Source of the DNA: Penicillium oxalicum
Taxonomy: Eukaryota > Ascomycota > Eurotiomycetes > Eurotiales > Aspergillaceae
NCBI RefSeq assembly: GCF_001723175.1
Contig: NC_064656.1
Coordinates: 1,488,001 to 1,552,000, forward strand
Direction of reading: 5' to 3'
Length of the DNA stretch: 64,000 nucleotides
How positions within the stretch are numbered: the first letter of the stretch is position 1; each line of letters opens with the position of its first letter. Positions 49,592-61,703 of the stretch are shown here, one piece after another. The notes beneath the pieces were generated by a model. That model searched no databases, was not told the DNA's origin, and saw only the letters and a program-made list of their open reading frames with translations. A program made the translations under genes and the position numbers.

Positions 49592-51666
49592 TCAGACCAT
49601 GACTTCGGTACCACGTCGACTCTCAACCTTTGAGCCACCCGCCTTCATCGTACGGTGCGACGCTCTGGAAACTTGGCTGACACTGTCTGCTGGTCTCACA
49701 GGCTCATCCATCCTGGATTTGGACGAATGTCCTGACACGTGAGAATGGGCGTGCTTTGACTGCTTCGAATGCTTCGAGTGTTTGGTGTGGTGAGAGTGAC
49801 TTGATCGGCCTGACCGACTGCCGCCGACCTGACTGATGGAATCGTCCGGAGTGACGTTGGAATCAACATCCACGTCAATCACACTCTCGGGCAAAAGCAC
49901 ATGGCGTGCGGAAATGTGCGATCGCGGCGCTTGACTGGCGGCGGGACTGTAAAAGGAGTTGACCGAGGAGCCAGCTGGGAGTGGAACGTTGCGAGCGGAC
50001 ACGGCTGACTTTCCGGCTTGGCTGGGTGCGGCGCTGTAGAAGGTACCCGAGGAACTAGCGGGCAAGGGGACATTACGCGCAGAGCGAGATGAGGATACCG
50101 TGCTGCTGGCACCGGCGGCGGGTTCTGCACCGCCGTCGGCTTTGGACGGCGCATGGGACTTTACGGTGTGCACACTGTGGGAGGAGGACGCACGATAGAC
50201 GGTCCGCGTGTGCTCCGAGTAGCCGTCATCGGTACTATGGCGGCGATGGGAGGCGGATGTCTTGATGGTCGAGGCAGATGAATGCACACTGCCTGCGCGG
50301 GGCTTGTCCGCTGCGTAACTGCTGATGAAGGTACTGGGGTTGCATGGATAGCGTTGTTGGGAGGCGTGGCTGCGTGGAGGGTACTCAATCGCACGGAGAG
50401 GCGCATCCTCCGGGATCGAGTAGACACTGCCCCCGTCTGAGGCACGGCGACCTCTGTCATCTTGATAGTATTCAGTGGCCTCATAGACAGTGCTGGCCCA
50501 GGGATTCTTGGACATGACGCTTCGGGACGCCGTCGATCGAGCAGCGGACGCGGACGTGTAGACGCTGCGCGCAGGAGGAGCTTCAATGGCCCGGGGCGCG
50601 TCTTCTCCTTGCGATCTTGCCTCTGAAACCTGTGAGGGAGGGGCCATCAATTGCAGCAGGTTGGGAGCGTACTGGTGCAGATTGGGAGGCACTGATGCCT
50701 CTTTCGTTTCAGAGTCCTTGGACTCATTTTCGCCTCGAACCATCGCATACGCAACGGCTGCACCAGCTGCAGCTCCGATCAGTGTGCCGATGATCGTTTT
50801 GGCGACTTTGCTACCATCATCGACCTTTTGAGCGGGGGCTGCTGCCGGGGGTGGTGGTGGTGCGCCGTAAGCCAGAGCCGACCCGGTCGATTTCACAGAT
50901 ACGACAGACGGAGCCGACACGCTTCTTTCGATCACAGTCGGTGGTTTCGATATTGCACGCGATTTGATGGTCGGTGCCTTGGACGCGACGGATCCCGCCT
51001 TGGACACGACAGAACCTGCCTTGGACGCGGCGGAGCCATTCTCGAGCAGACCGATCGTTGGACCGCCGGCCATCGAAGCCGCGACTGAGGCGGCGGCGGC
51101 TTCGGGTCGGTAGACTGCCTCGATGCTATTTCCGTCAAAGTCGATGACCGCAGCACTATAATATCCAGTCTGAGAGTCGCGGGTTCGCGGCTCGCCATGA
51201 TATTGTCCACCAGCTTGAATCGCCGAGTGGAAGAATGCGGTCACAGCGTCCTTGGACGGTGCAGGAAATGCTACATGGGCGGCACTGGGAAGAACACTGT
51301 CAAATCATATAGAATCCCGATCAGCAAGCTGCGTCTTCTCGCATGATACAATGTTTGGATCTGGATGTGGGGGGGGGGGGAAGGAAGGCGTCGCCCCACA
51401 CACAAGGGGAGACGGAGCAAGAGAAGCTGTCGCCTGTCGCCATGGAAGTCACAAGTTTTCCCAAGTAGACGTCAACGAGAAGACACATACCCAGGCTTTT
51501 TCTCGGTGATCCAAAAGTCCGCCGGTTCACCCTGCTTCTGTCCAAATCCGATGAAGTCGTCATGACGACCAATGAATTGGTATCCGAGGGGCTGAAGGCA
51601 AGAGAGGAAGAACGAAGTAGAGGTGGGAAGGTGCGAGACGGTCAAGGTCAGATGGGAGACGGGCAT
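49592..51666 (-). CDS. VOC (glyoxalase/dioxygenase-fold) protein with glycine-zipper segment and long repetitive tail
   Basis: Two exons, 51666-51491 and 51296-49592 (194-nt intron), give 626 residues. Residues 1 to about 120 are a vicinal oxygen chelate fold: MPVSHLTLTVSHLPTSTSFF at the start, a GFGQKQGEPADFWI strand, HVAFPAPSKDAVTAFF and GYYSAAVIDFDGNSIEAVYR at the end. The usual metal ligands His6 and a late Glu (in NSIEAVY) are present, but the enzyme's substrate cannot be told. About residues 221-245 are hydrophobic with Gly/Ala spacing (IIGTLIGAAAGAAVAYAMV), a possible membrane or zipper segment. The rest is Ser/Ala-rich and disordered, with repeats (AGSVVSK/AGSVASK; SARNVPLPA three times) and a His/Ser/Lys-rich stretch. 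No upstream ATG in frame supports a longer protein. Confidence 0.82.
51369..51380. repeat. Poly(G) run of 12 inside an intron
   Basis: Lies inside the intron of the VOC-domain gene, so it reads as a C run in the transcript. Confidence 0.85.
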
Positions 51667-54143
51667 CGCGAGAAGGCTGGGACAAGATGGACAAGTCAAG
51701 CCAACGTACTAAGTAAATAGCACGACAAGAGAAAGAGGCTGGATTTGAGGGTTTCAACCAGGGTTGAAAGTCAAAGATAGTAGTATTGTTGCAGGATGAA
51801 GACAGATCTGTACCGAAGAATAGAATTTAAGAATCCCTGCACCTCGACGCAGGGCATCATTATATACGGTGAGCGCAGATGGGGGAAGGAAACGGCCAAC
51901 GGCCATCGTCCAGCCTCGCACTAAGCCCACGAGAAGCGCAATTCACCATGACACACCACCTGACGCCAACGTCCGTCTTGAGACCAGGCCTGTTGGGTGG
52001 TGAAGAGCCAGTCACGATTGCGCTCGTACTGCAAGGAAAAGGGGATTGGACTCCGAATGGAGTCTCCAGTTCTAGGTCAAAGAACTCCGATTAGTTCATA
52101 GAAGAACGTTTAGCTTGCCCATCGTGTTGTCCATCAAGAATCCACCCTTGGCCCTCTTCTGCCCGAAAGCCCCGCCAGTACATGCATAGGCCGCATTGCA
52201 CAGTAGGATGCTCATCAGCCGTAGCCACTTGGTATAGCTACCGCTACAGGTACACTGGTACAGTAGTGGCCCAGTCCCGGTTAGTAGGAGGAGGACAGTC
52301 ACCACCCGAACCAGCAATCGCCAACACGCGCTGGCCACCGCAGTCATCCGTGGGAGAAAGAGAGCGAGATAGAGACAGATAGAGAGTGGAAACTCCCCCC
52401 ACCCAGTCCAGGCCGACTGGGCTCCAACAGCAGTGGGACGGTGGGACCGCCTCGAATCTGGCCCTGCAATCGCTCTTTTCGCGCTGTAGACCGAGTCTGA
52501 CCGACTATGCACAACTCACGAGCAATTGAGGGAAGATGAGAGAAGAAAGTGGGCAGTGGATCATTCTGGATGTGGATTGGATCCTTGGCCCTTCGGAAAA
52601 AAAGCCCAAACTCTTCAATGTCGGCTTCTCATCCGCCAGGGGAGGAGGAGGTATTGACAACCCCCCAAAAAAGGGCGTGCGATCGCCCCTACTCAGCAGT
52701 AGGCCAGTCCGTTCATCCGTCCAGATGGTGAGTTGGTGAAGCGCGAGACCACCAGGCCGACTACCCGATCGAGCGAAGTGCACCGGAGCAGCGAATGATG
52801 AAACGAGCGCCTCGCGACCGGACTGGCTGTCAACACTTCACACGGCGTGAGGCGAGCAGCGGCCGCCATGCTCGGGCCTTTGTTCGATGATTCTAGTTCC
52901 CAATCAAGATGATTCCATCGCGCGATCGAGGGCCGTCTAGACAGACGGACTCCATCGGGAGTCACTGTCGTGTCGTGTAGATCCATATTACGCCGTACTA
53001 TCCTCGGTCTGGTGTTTCCTGCAAGATGCCCTTCTGGGAGAGAATGGAGCATCGCTTCACGGACCACGGTCAACCCACTCACGTGGTTGTGGTGTTGCAG
53101 GCCCAGTGCTGCGACCAGCCTAACCCGAGGCTGGTCAGACAGCGAACATGTACTTGGTACGCGATGGGTACATCTATCTAACAGACGAGGTTGATTATTG
53201 GGTCCTGTTTGTCCATGAGCCTTGATACTATTTTCATTTCTTTCTGGAAAGGAGCCGAGCGAAAAGTTGAGTTCTTTTTGGCGCCATCTACTGGGACATC
53301 AAGCTTGGTCAGGACGATCATGAACTTGTCGTTCACGATTCCGAAGAGCAGCGGGGCTCGCTCGGGTCGCAAAGTGGCCAGGCCGGCGCGGGGATAAGTA
53401 GTACGAGTAGGGTCTGTAATATACTGATAGTTATTTGTATACTGTAATTAGATAGCCACATGACAATGGATATAGTTCAAAGTATGTATACTTCCTGCTT
53501 GATCCTCACACAGTATTGGTCAATAAAGACTTGACAGGCTCCAAGACGATGTACACCTGCACAGTGCACATATCGCGTAGTACATACATACTCTTCTCCA
53601 CAGTTCATAGTACGCACGGCGGTGCTTACACAAGCAGATCGACCTCAAGCCTACAGTATGTCGGATAAACACTTGACGAATGAGGTGGATGTGTCCCAAG
53701 GGGGCAAAGCAGACTCCATGGGAGCAACGCAGAGAGGACCAGAACAATAAAAATTCAGTGATAAGGACCACCTGGCTGGTGGGTTTGGTCGGTTTGGTCG
53801 GAGACTTGGTGGACACCACCGATGGAGAAGTGCACTGGAGCGTTGGCCACTGACAGCAGCATTTGGGCGATCCAGGAGAGAAGGAAAATGTCGGTGCGGA
53901 TTCGGGTCGGAGAGACAAGGAAGTTGGTTGACCGCTACTGTACTGGCTGGTATTGACTACATTTGTTACTTGGTAAATCTTTACTTATTACAGAGACTTA
54001 ATGGTAGGTTATTTACTGAACTCTGGATTCTAGACCCAGGAATCAGGGATACCGCTGCAAGACTTACAAATTCCAGGTCAAGTTGGACAAAAAGAGAGAG
54101 AGAGAGAGAACGCAAGAAGCGGACAGTGTTGATGCAGGCTGTA

Positions 54144-54180
54144 CACTCGTACAGTTGTGGTACTGTATCGCGTACGAGTG
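54144..54180. repeat. Inverted repeat, potential hairpin
   Basis: CACTCG (54144-54149) pairs with CGAGTG (54175-54180), and TACAGT (54150-54155) pairs with ACTGTA (54162-54167) around a 6-nt loop, leaving a 7-nt bulge on the right arm. Four GTAC tetramers fall in and next to it (54141-54175). Confidence 0.7.
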
Positions 54181-56271
54181 TTCATCTCGATTGACGGCCA
54201 GGTCACGTTCCTTGCTTACTGCCCGTAGTGGGGGGTCCAGGCGGTGTGGATTGAAGAGTCGGAGCGCTCCTGATGATCGATCGCAAAAGATCATCTCACA
54301 AAGCAACTGGTCCTGGTAGCTCTTGTGCATAATATCACCCTCGAGAACTCGTGACTGGAGAACTGGAATCGTATAGCCAGGTTGGGATAGTACAGTAGTC
54401 AAGCTGCATTGTGCAGATTAGCTTGCTACCAGCTACCAGCTATAGTGCAGCACGACCTGATTACTGGCATTTTGTGGACTGTTAGTTGTTAGTCACTTCG
54501 CCTTAGTACTACTAGCTGGCCGGATTTCGTTCATTGCCAACCTTGAACGTATGCCCACTCAGTTGCGCTTCAATCCTTTAGTGCTCCATGCAACACCCAT
54601 TCAAACGAATGAACCCATCCTGAACCCCCCCAAAATGACCAATTCATCAATGGGCATCAGGTTCTAGTCTGGGCATATATGCAGATGGCTGGACCAAGAT
54701 CAGGTTGTACCTAAAATGAGGCTGGGGAGCTGCCACCTAAATGAATACTAGTGAGTACTTTCCAGAGGCGCCTATAAGGCACCCAACACAAAGTCATCCT
54801 CCGGCCCAGGTCGTCTTCCTGTGGCTTCCTATTCGAGTCTGCTACAGGGCCACTAAAATTGATACCTGTCCAAGTGCGTGAGTATGCAAAGTGACTAGAC
54901 CTCAGGGGGAAAAAACAGAAGAATTCACAAAAGTGGAATTGTCCAGAAACACATGGATACTAATTCCATTAACGCGCACCCTACTCCTGTAATCCATGGA
55001 TGCAGATAGCCGGTCACCCTTCTCTAGCTAGGTACTTTGGGAGGGAAGTGTCGTCGAGCTATAGACTGAGGGTCATTGCCAATTTCAATTGGGCAGAACT
55101 GTGCATTAGAAATCAAAGTTGATCAGACTAGCGTCCACTAGAGTCAAGTCCCAACTATCAACTCGCGCTCGGGTTCAACCCCTCCCCAAAAGGATCGTGT
55201 TTCAAAGTGAGGCGGATACTCACAGTGTGAGGGAATAACGAGCAAGTATGGAAGTACCGTGCCACGTCAAGACCAGCCAGGTACCCAGTAGGTGATAATT
55301 GGGAAGAGGATCAACCCGGTCCAGAAACTGACTAGGTTACGTCCTTTCTTCAGTTGGAGGGAGTGACTACTCATTGTGGAGACCCTTCTCCTCGGAAATT
55401 GGAATGGCCCTCACGATGACATCTCGACGGGTCTGGAGGCTGGAGATGGGGAGCTTGTTGCCTTGATTTCCGCGGCCCGACAAGACATGGGTAAAGACTG
55501 ACGACATTCAACCGACTGCTTGGAATATCTGCGTCCGCAGTTACCTCCAGTGGCGGACTATCAGTGAGTCCAGCTTCGACAGAGGATATTTCTTCCTCAA
55601 TTAAGCTTTTAGAACTTGATGCGATCACTGAGAAACATTTGGCTACGAATGAAATGCAAGAGCTATGACCATGGGAAATATTAAGAGATTTCTCGGAAAA
55701 CTAATAATGGATTCACATACACACAAACATAGGATGTGTACCTAATCTCAGAAGCCCTGTCAAACAACAGGCTCCCATTCGAAATTTTTTGTTCACTTTT
55801 CTGGATCTCCTTGCCACGGTCGAGAGGGGTAGGGGAAAAAATAGAGGCTCACGGCCGTGGAGAATGAGAGGGCTTTTCCGTATTTTGTTTGAAGGCCAGG
55901 GCTTTGGATCAGGACTGGTCTGGCGAAAAGGAACCAAATGCCATCCAGTCCGAGTATCTCCATGTTTTTGACATTGAAGGATGGAGGTTTCTTGGGCGTT
56001 GTGGAAATCTTCGTCGCCACGTCCACATCACCTTCTGGTCCGAGAAGGCAGAGGACGGAAATGACGGCGCAATTGTAACGAAAATTCAAGCAAATAACCG
56101 TTGAGACACAGCTGCTCAATATGAGAAGGAAGACACCACGAATGAGGAAACCGGCGGCAGCAGATGAGACAGTATCAATCGAGCGGACCTGTCCCTCGAG
56201 GAACTCGTCATGCGTCGCAGATCATGCGGTCGACCAGACAGAGGGAATTTGCGAGTGAGAGATGCACAGCC

Positions 56272-56296
56272 GAAAGAAAGAAAGAAAGAAAGAAAA
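56272..56296. repeat. (GAAA)n microsatellite
   Basis: About six tandem GAAA units in the region downstream of Emg1. Confidence 0.85.
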
Positions 56297-56624
56297 ATGG
56301 AGAAAAGAAAGATCACCGGAGTCGATAGACGCAGGAAAGGCTAGGAAAGACTGAAGCAAGTCTCGTTCCCCATTTGCATATATCGATGTATGATGACACC
56401 AATCCTCTTCGAGTGACCCGTTTGTGCAAGCCAGTTCGAAATCTCAACCCAATCCAATCAGACAGCATTCGCCCAAGTGGCCACAATCCCCCAATTGCAA
56501 AGGAAATTCGTCACGGTCATGGACACGGCACGCAAGAAGAAGATACTAAGGAAATCCATGGGCGGCATGTCGAGGAAGACGCGCGCGGCACGCTGCGCGA
56601 TTTGGGATTCATCTTGACAGTTGC

Positions 56625-57765
56625 TCACAGAATGTCCCACACTTCCTCGGCGGCGTGACAGAACTTGCTGCATGCGACACTGGCACTGAGGCTGTAGTTG
56701 CTGATGGAGATAGTATCATCCTTGAAGGAGTCGGCGAAATCATCGTGACCCTTGGCCATGGCACCTACAAAGATAGCGATACTCTCGTTGGGACCCAGTG
56801 ATTCAATGTAGTCCCGGGTCCGAACGACAGGCGCATCGAAACTCATCGTCACCTTGCGGCAGTTCGGGGGCAGGTGGTCGGTGATGGGGTTCTTGATGAC
56901 CTTGAGCAGCTTCTCTTGCGAGTTGGTCGAGCGAATGGACAGGCGGTGAAGCAGTTGAACCATCAGACCAGCGAAGCGCTTGAACGTACGGGGAATGCGG
57001 ACGGAGGGGTTCACTTCGATCAGAACACCCTTGGCGGTGTGAATGAAGATTTGAAGGCGACCAGCCTTGTTCACGGGCGAGTCGAGAAGAGTGAGAAGGC
57101 ACTGTATGCGAGAAGAAACACTTGCAGTTAGTATACGAGAGAGCTTAATATGATCACCGGAGACCGGTAGCTTCCATTTTGCAGCGCTAGTGGTGGAAGT
57201 TGATCAAGAAAATTCATACCTGGTGGGTAATATCCGGACGAGCCTCGCTGATGTCTCGGTTCATCTTGCGCATGATGCCAATATGCTCATCGCTGTTCAA
57301 AAGAGAGTACTTCTCGTCCTTAGCTCCAGCACGCCCACTGGAAGCCCGATAGGTTTCCAAGCTGGCATTGGAGAGAATGACAATCAATCTCTGAGTGTCT
57401 TTATCATGCGATGGAATGGGCGCATGTTGCTCCGCCACGAGTTGGGGGAGCTCTGGCGGTGGACATGACTGGGTCCCTGGCGAGCGTCCGTCGTTAGTGA
57501 ATCGTCTACGTGGGCCGGTTGGCTCAACGTCCATGCTATCAGGAGAAGGTGAAGGTGAAGGTGACAGATGCGGTTCTAGCTCCTCGGGCTGCGGCGGCTG
57601 CTGCTGCTGCTGATAATGTTGCGGCCGGCCAGGCAGGAATGGAATCGCCGCGGGGAAAAGCTTCGACGGGCGCGGATGCTTGATCTCAGCCGCATTTTGC
57701 ATCGAGGCAGCTTGAGGCCGGTCTGATGACTCTGCCGAGGCTTCCTGGTGGCTCGCAGAGTCCAT
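56625..57765 (-). CDS. emg1: rRNA pseudouridine N1-methyltransferase Emg1/Nep1
   Basis: Two exons, 57765-57220 and 57101-56625 (118-nt intron), give 340 residues from ATG 57765. This SPOUT-class enzyme methylates a pseudouridine of 18S rRNA in the nucleolus and is needed for small ribosomal subunit assembly. The conserved domain starts near [14 protein letters not shown] (about residue 120), then [40 protein letters not shown] (complete only after splicing), [33 protein letters not shown], and the C-terminal knot [11 protein letters not shown] ... [21 protein letters not shown]. The N-terminal 115 residues, with a polyGln/Pro patch, are variable. A 15-codon ORF lies upstream (57939-57892), so a longer N-terminus from an extra exon is possible. 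Confidence 0.94.
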
Positions 57766-57891
57766 TGTGCAGTGGTCGTCGCGGGGAACGAAAAATTGTT
57801 GGGGTTTGAGAGGGGGGACAAAAGTGAATGTGATGGGAGAATTCTGGGGAGGGGACAAGGTGTCCGTTTTGGGGGAGAGACAAGGTGTTTA

Positions 57892-57939
57892 CTAACTCGC
57901 ACGCTTTCGCTTTCCGGCCCCTTGAGCGTCGTCCGACAT
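57892..57939 (-). other. Short ORF in the Emg1 leader (uORF or extra first exon)
   Basis: ATG followed by 14 codons (MSDDAQGAGKRKRAS) and TAG, 127 bp upstream of the assigned Emg1 start. The last codons overlap GTTAGT, a possible splice donor. If spliced to an acceptor such as TCATCAG within exon 1, it would give Emg1 a basic KRKR-containing N-terminus. Confidence 0.45.
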
Positions 57940-59757
57940 TGTTTGTAGAGAGGGATTAGTGATGGAGTTAAAAAAGTTGGAGCAAACGTCGAAGAAAATT
58001 TTGGAGGGACCCGCGCTGTCGAATGTTCCGCGGGTCCAAAGCGGAGCCGAACACTTGGAGGTGGAACTGTGAACTGTTGCCCAGGCTCGTGGACATCCAA
58101 GTTCTTGATCCTGCTACATATGCTCAGGGTCAAATTTGTTTCGTCGTTTTTAATCTTTCTTTGACTCTAATGATATAAATCAGCCGGGAGACTCTCGTGA
58201 GTTAATGATTAAGCGGTCGAACGAGAATATTTTTTGTAGCGTTCTGGCTCTCGGTGTTGAAGATAGTCCGGGCTAGGCAAAGTCTCCGAGTCTAACGGAA
58301 CTCCGCTTCGGACTCAGCCAGCTCGATGAAGACAGTCGATCCGCAGAGGAGTGACCCAGGGACTGTGAAATGGACTTTTTTTCCTCTTCTTTCTGCATGT
58401 ATTGCTAGCGGACGGAGTTTGCGCCGATTTGTACTCGACAATTCCTTTTCTTTCACAGTACATGGATGTGCTGCATGGTGACTCAGAACCAAATGCAGGA
58501 TGGATGTTTGGCGTATGGATCCAACTGTCAGAGGATGTCGATCAGAATTTCAACACCGTCAAGCAAAGCATCATGTGCAACGGCCATGGCAGACATGGTC
58601 TTTTTTGAAGGTGATTCAAATCGATAGGAAGTCTAATTTCCTGCAAGGATTTTCAGCAGATCGTGAGCAACCCAGTTTTCGTCAACGGTGCTGCACAGTA
58701 GTCAGGTCCTTGAGCACAGTGTTCACCTATCGGACCGAGCGAAAGCTTTAGTAGATTTTCCGTTTCGATCTCATCTTGAACCACGACAGCAGTAGTAGCC
58801 TCTCAGTGGCCTCAGTCCAATTGATCTGAAAATTCCAAGGCGGTTTCCCCATCCTAGAACAGATAGCGACGGCCTTACGATGGTACAAATCGCAAGTCGC
58901 GTGACTGTTCCCTGGTAGATGAAGCTCTCTCACACTCTCTTACCTTCAACCGCCACTTACCCCGCCATGTGATTGATAGGCTTATGGACCACTGGGGCAA
59001 GCGATATTGGGAATGACCAGCCAACGCTTGGAAGCACTGGTAGCGTGGGTAATTACAAGAAGCTCGGCTTTACTTGACTGCATCTTCACGCTCTCATCTC
59101 ACGCTGGATAACCCATGAGAAGGATAGATACTCATAAATGTAGGAATCGCTCTTACATTCTCTCGGCCACGGATGCATGTCCCCGACATAAAGTCAAGTC
59201 TCAACCCCTCCACCATCATGTGTTGTGACCTCGACTTGATGCCGAGGATTGCGCATGACTTTCTCCCCTCGCTGAAGTGGCAACATGGCCTTGCGTATCT
59301 AGCACCATTGCCATCAGGTAATGTGACCAGACACCCTGCTTTGATCAGCATCGTCAAGAGCGTGGAGGTTGCTCGATCGATCCCTCTCCCGTATCCTCTT
59401 CATGATGGTCCCAAACGAAATGACTCGGCGACACTTGATTTGCTATGAACTTTTACTGTGCGCGCTGCGTAATGCTCGAACGACGGTCATTCGCCACCGG
59501 AGACTCAACGCCGGGTCCCCCGTGCTTCCTGAGAACTCTATGCTGTGTAAGCATCCCCCAGCCATCTTACTGCGGGCATCCGTGTGACATCGTCAAAGCA
59601 GCCTTTATCCACAAATGCAATGGCACTTTTTCAACTCCGCCGTCGTGGACGTGGTGGTTGAGGTACCTATTTTGCGTTTCCAACCTCATCACCATCGTCC
59701 TTCCATGTCTCATAATGGGCAAGGTTTCTCACTGCGCGATCAATGGCCTAGCTAGAG

Positions 59758-59825
59758 CCAATCAGCAGTGCCAGGTCTGTGGTCTTGCTCAAGTTGGTTG
59801 ATCCAGACCCAATCAGCAGTGCCAG
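59758..59825. repeat. 17-bp direct repeat, 51 bp apart
   Basis: CCAATCAGCAGTGCCAG occurs at 59758-59774 and again at 59809-59825. Each copy contains a CCAAT pentamer. Confidence 0.85.
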
Positions 59826-61048
59826 ACGCGAGAGACCTTTCCCGACCAAATCTCCGGTTCTTCCCTGAGAGATGAAGGTCCCACGAGGGGGCTTTTAAGA
59901 GCCCCCGGCACCTGTTGATGGTTTGCACAGATGAGGTCTCTGGTCCCATCCTCCAGAGAGAATATACAGAGAACCAGCCTGGCAGTAATTATGGCGACAA
60001 GTGTGATGGGGCGGCTACACTAATACGATCTGCCCCTCATGGATTGGTACGTGCGACACTGTCCCTTTGGGAGGCAGGAAGCCCTGCAGCAGGGAGCCTG
60101 ATCGATGTTTGGCTTAGGCGTCCATTGAGCGTCAAGGTCATCCATTCACTGGTGCGGTGACCATGGGAGATAACTCCTGTGTAGCCTGGCCGTCTAGCCT
60201 GACTTGCTAGGGCGAACGCAATCTGTCAGCTTGTTCCTCCGTAGGCACCATGACGACTTGGGTGTTGAGTCAAGTGCGGCATTCTATCATCTTTGGTCGG
60301 ACGAGACAACTGCCTAGTACCTCCACTTTCGTTCCTACAAAATGGGTCCCATGGCCACACGAGGGCGTCGAATGCGGATCGTAGACTCCGCCACTCTTGT
60401 CTATATAGCAAAAATGTCCAACCATCCTGGTCCACGTTGGGCGAAAAATCAATTTCACCAGTGGTGCCAATTGAACTGCCTGGTCGTAATCTGGGGGCTG
60501 AACTCTGGACGAAGGCTGGAGAAAAAAATCCCCCCCGTGGAGCTCAACGGGCTTTGCACCGATGGAGCGAATGAAAAGTCGAGTGAGGATCGTGAAAACG
60601 AGACCCAAAAACGAAAGTGGGAAGGAAATATCCCCACCAAGTCCGTAGATTATAGAATAGTACAGGACAGACGATTATTTCGAGGATTTGGACAAATCAA
60701 CGGCCAGTATCTACATGGTTCCTCGCACAAAAGGGGCAGACTTTAAGGGAGGTCCCACCCAACATGCCGAAGCGGGAGTTTACAGCCATAAGAGAGTATG
60801 GATGGGCGAGGATCAGGAGAAGATGACCGGCGCACTCAGGAGTTGCGCTACAGATAAAGTGCCGTCATATCTCAGACCAGAGTCCCAGAACGTGCGCTCA
60901 CCAACGGTATTTCCAACTTGGGAGCATCCAGCATTGAAAACCAGGGTGGCCTCGACATCCGCTCTCTTCCAACCTGCTGAGCCACCAGGAAGTCAACAGG
61001 AATTAGGCAGACCAAGACGAGCGGCAGCTGGTCTTTTTTTGGATTTCT

Positions 61049-61072
61049 TATTTTTTTTTTAAAAAAAAAATA
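61049..61072. repeat. 24-bp T/A palindrome
   Basis: TA, ten T, ten A, TA: a perfect palindrome able to form a hairpin, about 630 bp upstream of Eco1. Confidence 0.9.
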
Positions 61073-61493
61073 CCACAAACGTCAAGCATTGGCTTGCGTA
61101 CGAGCTCTCCTCCATTCATCATCTCACCTCTGAATCCCGCTTGCTCCAGGTACAATTCCCTCATCCTTGCCATATTCCCGGTGGCAAAAACTTGTGTGTC
61201 GCCAAATGTATTAAACTGTCCCCATAGAAGCTCGTGTGGCTCCGATTTGATTACTGCCCCCTCCCGACCATGAAACTATTGCGTCTCTAAATAATCCCCC
61301 TTGGATCTGACCTGCCCTTTCTCCTCCACATCGATCCTGGAACTTTTTCTTCTTCATCTCTCCTCCGCAATTGTCAAACCTTTTCTTGGTCATCTTTTCC
61401 TCCAGCAAGGGATACCTCATCGGGTGGTAAGTGGCTGACCGTCCGGAACCCATGAACATGACCTAAACAATATGACCTAATCCAGTTAGCGCC

Positions 61494-61499
61494 ACGCGT
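61494..61499. promoter_or_regulatory. ACGCGT (MCB-like) element upstream of Eco1
   Basis: Perfect ACGCGT 205 bp before the Eco1 ATG, with a second ACGCG core at 61667-61671. In yeast this is the MBF site of S-phase genes. About 16 copies of the hexamer are expected by chance in 64 kb, so the match alone is weak. Confidence 0.35.
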
Positions 61500-61703
61500 G
61501 CAGTGGAACCGGACGATCCGCCTATGTAAACCAGCAGAAGCCCCCTCTCCAACGGGAAGAATCAACAGCTTTTCTCCCCTCCTCCATCAGAGATCCAGAC
61601 TTCCAGGGAGATGCCGTGGACAGTCACCAATTCTTTCAAGCGGTCCGTATCTATCCGCTCCTGGCGACGCGACCACCTCCACTAATCGCTCCGCAGAGGC
61701 CTC

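Larger units (their letters stand above)
51667..56624. other. Gene-poor intergenic region, 5.0 kb
   Basis: The largest gap in the window. It holds the promoter of the VOC-domain gene (left), the 3' flank of Emg1 (right), a hairpin-forming inverted repeat at 54144-54180, an AG run at 54093-54109, and a (GAAA)6 run at 56272-56296. Apparent ORFs such as the - strand frames at 52096-52512 and 55371-55628 lack an ATG at their start and resemble nothing known. No RNA gene or transposon coding sequence was recognised. Confidence 0.5.
57766..61703. other. Gene-poor divergent intergenic region, 3.9 kb
   Basis: Lies between the divergent Emg1 and Eco1 genes, so it includes both promoters. It also holds a 17-bp direct repeat (59758-59774, 59809-59825), a T10/A10 palindrome at 61049-61072 and an ACGCGT at 61494. 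Many overlapping frames at 60270-60810 are uninterpretable. No third gene could be supported. Confidence 0.5.

Noticed and set aside
52096..52512. 138-codon - strand frame with hydrophobic stretches
   Set aside because: It starts at GTG, lies upstream of the VOC-domain gene, and its hydrophobic parts come from CT/GT-rich sequence.
55371..55628. 85-codon - strand frame
   Set aside because: Begins with GTG, has no ATG near its start, and resembles nothing known.
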